Assembly: GCA_041916675.1 (NCBI GenBank) | Contig: JAYRZB010000002.1 | Location: 248,001 to 312,000, forward strand | DNA: 64,000 nucleotides | Reading direction: 5' to 3' | Source: JAYRZB01 sp041916675 | GTDB taxonomy: Bacteria > Pseudomonadota > Alphaproteobacteria > Rhizobiales > Devosiaceae | Made by a program: the position numbers and the translations under genes | Notes under the pieces: model-generated | The model's input: the letters and a program-made list of their open reading frames with translations, nothing else | The model's database searches: none | What the model was told of the DNA's origin: nothing | In this document: positions 62,872 to 64,000 of the stretch, one piece after another | Position numbering within the stretch: position 1 is the first letter of the stretch | How the letters are laid out: every line of letters starts with the position of its first letter

Positions 62872-63970
62872 TGGCGATCCTGTCGAGAAGTGCGGAGGCA
62901 GCCTGCAACTCGGCAGCGAGGACCGCCTCGGCGCGATTGTCGGGAGGCCGGCCATTGCCGTTGAGCAGGTCAAGGGCGCGGTTGAGCGAGCCGGCGGCCG
63001 CCAACTGTTCCGCAGCAGCGTCGCCGAGGATGATCGCGTTGCCCTGCACCTGGGCCTGGGCGCGGCAATGCTTCCAGAGCGCGCAGTGCTCCTTGCAGGT
63101 GGAACAATAGTGGTTGGGCAGAGCCTCGATGACGGCCGGGTCAGCAAGAGAGGTGTGGGCGGGGAGCATCTGCTCGATCTGATCGAGATCGCTCGGCGCC
63201 GTGGCGAGGGCACGGCTGAGAGAGGCCAGTTCGGACTCCGCCCGCTGGGCGGCAAACAGGCGCGGGGTGAATGAGCCCGGCGCCTTGAGAATCATGTCGA
63301 CGCGGTCACCGGCAAGGTCGGCGGAGCGCCCGGCCTCCTCCAACAGCTGGCGCAGCGCCAGGGTGCCGACTGCCGCCTCTCGGCAGGCCGAGCGGACGTG
63401 AGCGTTGTTGGTCTTGCCGCCGCGGTCTGCATAGGACTTGATGACGCCGGCCCGGTAGAACGGCTCTTTATCGCTGGCCACCAGATAGTCGAGTTCGATG
63501 GCGTGGGTGACACCCACAATGGTCAAGGTGAGGCGCGGCTTGAGGATCAGGTTGGGCGCGTTTGGATCGCCCCGCACCTTGAGGTCGATGAGGCGGCGCG
63601 TCTCCTGCTCACGGCGGATGCGATCGACCTGGGTGTCGCGTGGCGCGAGGTCGGCAACGTTGACGATCTTGGCGTCCAGCGGGTCGAGGTGCCCCTTCTC
63701 GCGGTAGACAGTCAGGAGTGATCCGCCGGCATTGCCGAGAAGGCGGCGCTCGAAAGCCTGATTCAGGGTCATGGCAAAGGGCGACATGACGTCGGGCCGT
63801 TCACCCAGCACCTGCTTGACGACCTCGTTTGGCGTAAGCCCGGCGATGACGATGGCCCGCAGACGCGTGCAATCGGCATTGCGTGCCACACTTTCGATGC
63901 CGCGGGCGCCCACTTCGACAGCAGACAATCCGCCCCGCAGCCGATGCAGGCGCGCGTTTTCGGGGGTCAT
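62864..63970 (-). CDS. Cas4/RecB-like PD-(D/E)XK protein with cysteine cluster
   Basis: A 368-aa protein. The nuclease core is suggested by AIELDYLVAS (Asp161) followed by YRAGVIKSYADRGGKT, where the usual E-x-K reads Val176-Ile-Lys178: the acidic residue appears missing. A C-terminal HYCSTCKEHCALWKHCR cluster (Cys289, 292, 296, 302) plus an N-terminal Cys34 recalls the 4Fe-4S arrangement of Cas4 and AddB. The ATG at 63970 overlaps the stop of a further gene (ATGA). It could bind or process DNA ends with the SF1 helicase. Whether it cleaves is doubtful because of the substitution. Confidence 0.65.
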   Translation of the reverse strand: MTPENARLHRLRGGLSAVEVGARGIESVARNADCTRLRAIVIAGLTPNEVVKQVLGERPDVMSPFAMTLNQAFERRLLGNAGGSLLTVYREKGHLDPLDAKIVNVADLAPRDTQVDRIRREQETRRLIDLKVRGDPNAPNLILKPRLTLTIVGVTHAIELDYLVASDKEPFYRAGVIKSYADRGGKTNNAHVRSACREAAVGTLALRQLLEEAGRSADLAGDRVDMILKAPGSFTPRLFAAQRAESELASLSRALATAPSDLDQIEQMLPAHTSLADPAVIEALPNHYCSTCKEHCALWKHCRAQAQVQGNAIILGDAAAEQLAAAGSLNRALDLLNGNGRPPDNRAEAVLAAELQAASALLDRIANG

Positions 63971-64000
63971 TTGATTGCCCTCGCCGCCGCCGCCGTGTCG
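63967..64000 (-). CDS. 3' end of a further gene of the same operon (partial)
   Basis: The last codons of an open frame (DTAAAARAIK then TGA at 63967-63969) overlap the Cas4-like start by 4 bp. The rest of this gene lies beyond the right edge, so its product cannot be named. Confidence 0.5.
   Translation of the reverse strand, partial: DTAAAARAIK

Noticed and set aside
61432..63255. A 607-aa version of the unknown cassette protein
   Set aside because: The extra 128 residues lie within the Cas4-like gene in another frame; ATG 62871 gives the normal 8-bp overlap.
1..64000. CRISPR array, rRNA operon, integrase or intact insertion sequence
   Set aside because: No regularly spaced repeats, rRNA signatures, tyrosine or serine recombinase motifs, or complete transposase were found by reading both strands.

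Overview
The window looks like chromosome of a high-GC alphaproteobacterium of the Hyphomicrobiales (Devosia/Pelagibacterium-like). This is inferred from the dense peptide-type ABC transporter operons, the prokaryotic FeS photolyase, the globin-coupled chemoreceptor and the overall codon style; no rRNA or intact tRNA is present to confirm it.

Region 1 (1-27.6 kb) is ordinary, tightly packed metabolic chromosome. It opens with a sugar-type solute-binding protein (upstream tandem operator-like repeats) and a soluble oxygen-sensing chemoreceptor. Between about 4 and 24.9 kb lies one large catabolic locus, mostly on the minus strand. Two complete dipeptide/opine-type ABC importers are interleaved with two enolase-superfamily enzymes, an M81 (MlrC-like) metallopeptidase, an aspartoacylase-like deacylase, a PIG-L deacetylase, a mutarotase, two short-chain dehydrogenases, a Gfo/Idh oxidoreductase and a GntR/FCD repressor. 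The same 18-bp palindrome (consensus CATACNGTATACNGTATG) stands in front of both operons of the locus, which makes it the likely operator of that repressor. The locus probably imports and dismantles an amide-linked or N-acylated sugar-acid conjugate. A hypothetical gene, a gamma-carbonic anhydrase and the photolyase follow.

Region 2 (27.6-49.4 kb) is a surface-polysaccharide island bounded by two copies of a 30-bp direct repeat. Both copies are the 3' end of a tRNA-Arg gene. Inside are a WbpA-B-D-E set (2,3-diamino sugar uronic acid), WbpG-HisH-HisF (acetamidino group), FnlA-B-C plus a WbuB-type glycosyltransferase (L-FucNAc), a Wzx flippase, a Wzy-like polymerase and a second glycosyltransferase. 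The priming WbpL/WecA-type transferase is a decayed pseudogene, a FkbM methyltransferase is truncated, and the terminal OafA-type acyltransferase is split by an in-frame amber codon. About 2.6 kb of gene-poor relic DNA closes the island, with a perfect 25-bp inverted repeat and a tRNA-Leu-like remnant.

Region 3 (50.2-64 kb, open at the right edge) has the look of a defence island. From left to right: a cytosolic FtsH-like AAA/M41 protease with a GIY-YIG/DUF4357 protein and a small protein; a broken GNAT gene; a HEPN protein with an RNxxxH motif; an ApeA-like HEPN protein overlapping a DUF559-type nuclease that carries a duplicated C-x5-C-x-C-x2-C motif; a frameshifted HTH gene; a second ApeA-like HEPN protein; and a translationally coupled trio of SF1 helicase, unknown 479-aa protein and Cas4/RecB-like nuclease, with a further gene running off the edge. 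The orientation of the tRNA fragments suggests that the intact tRNA-Arg, and the integrase, lie beyond the right edge, so regions 2 and 3 would be tandem islands at one att site.
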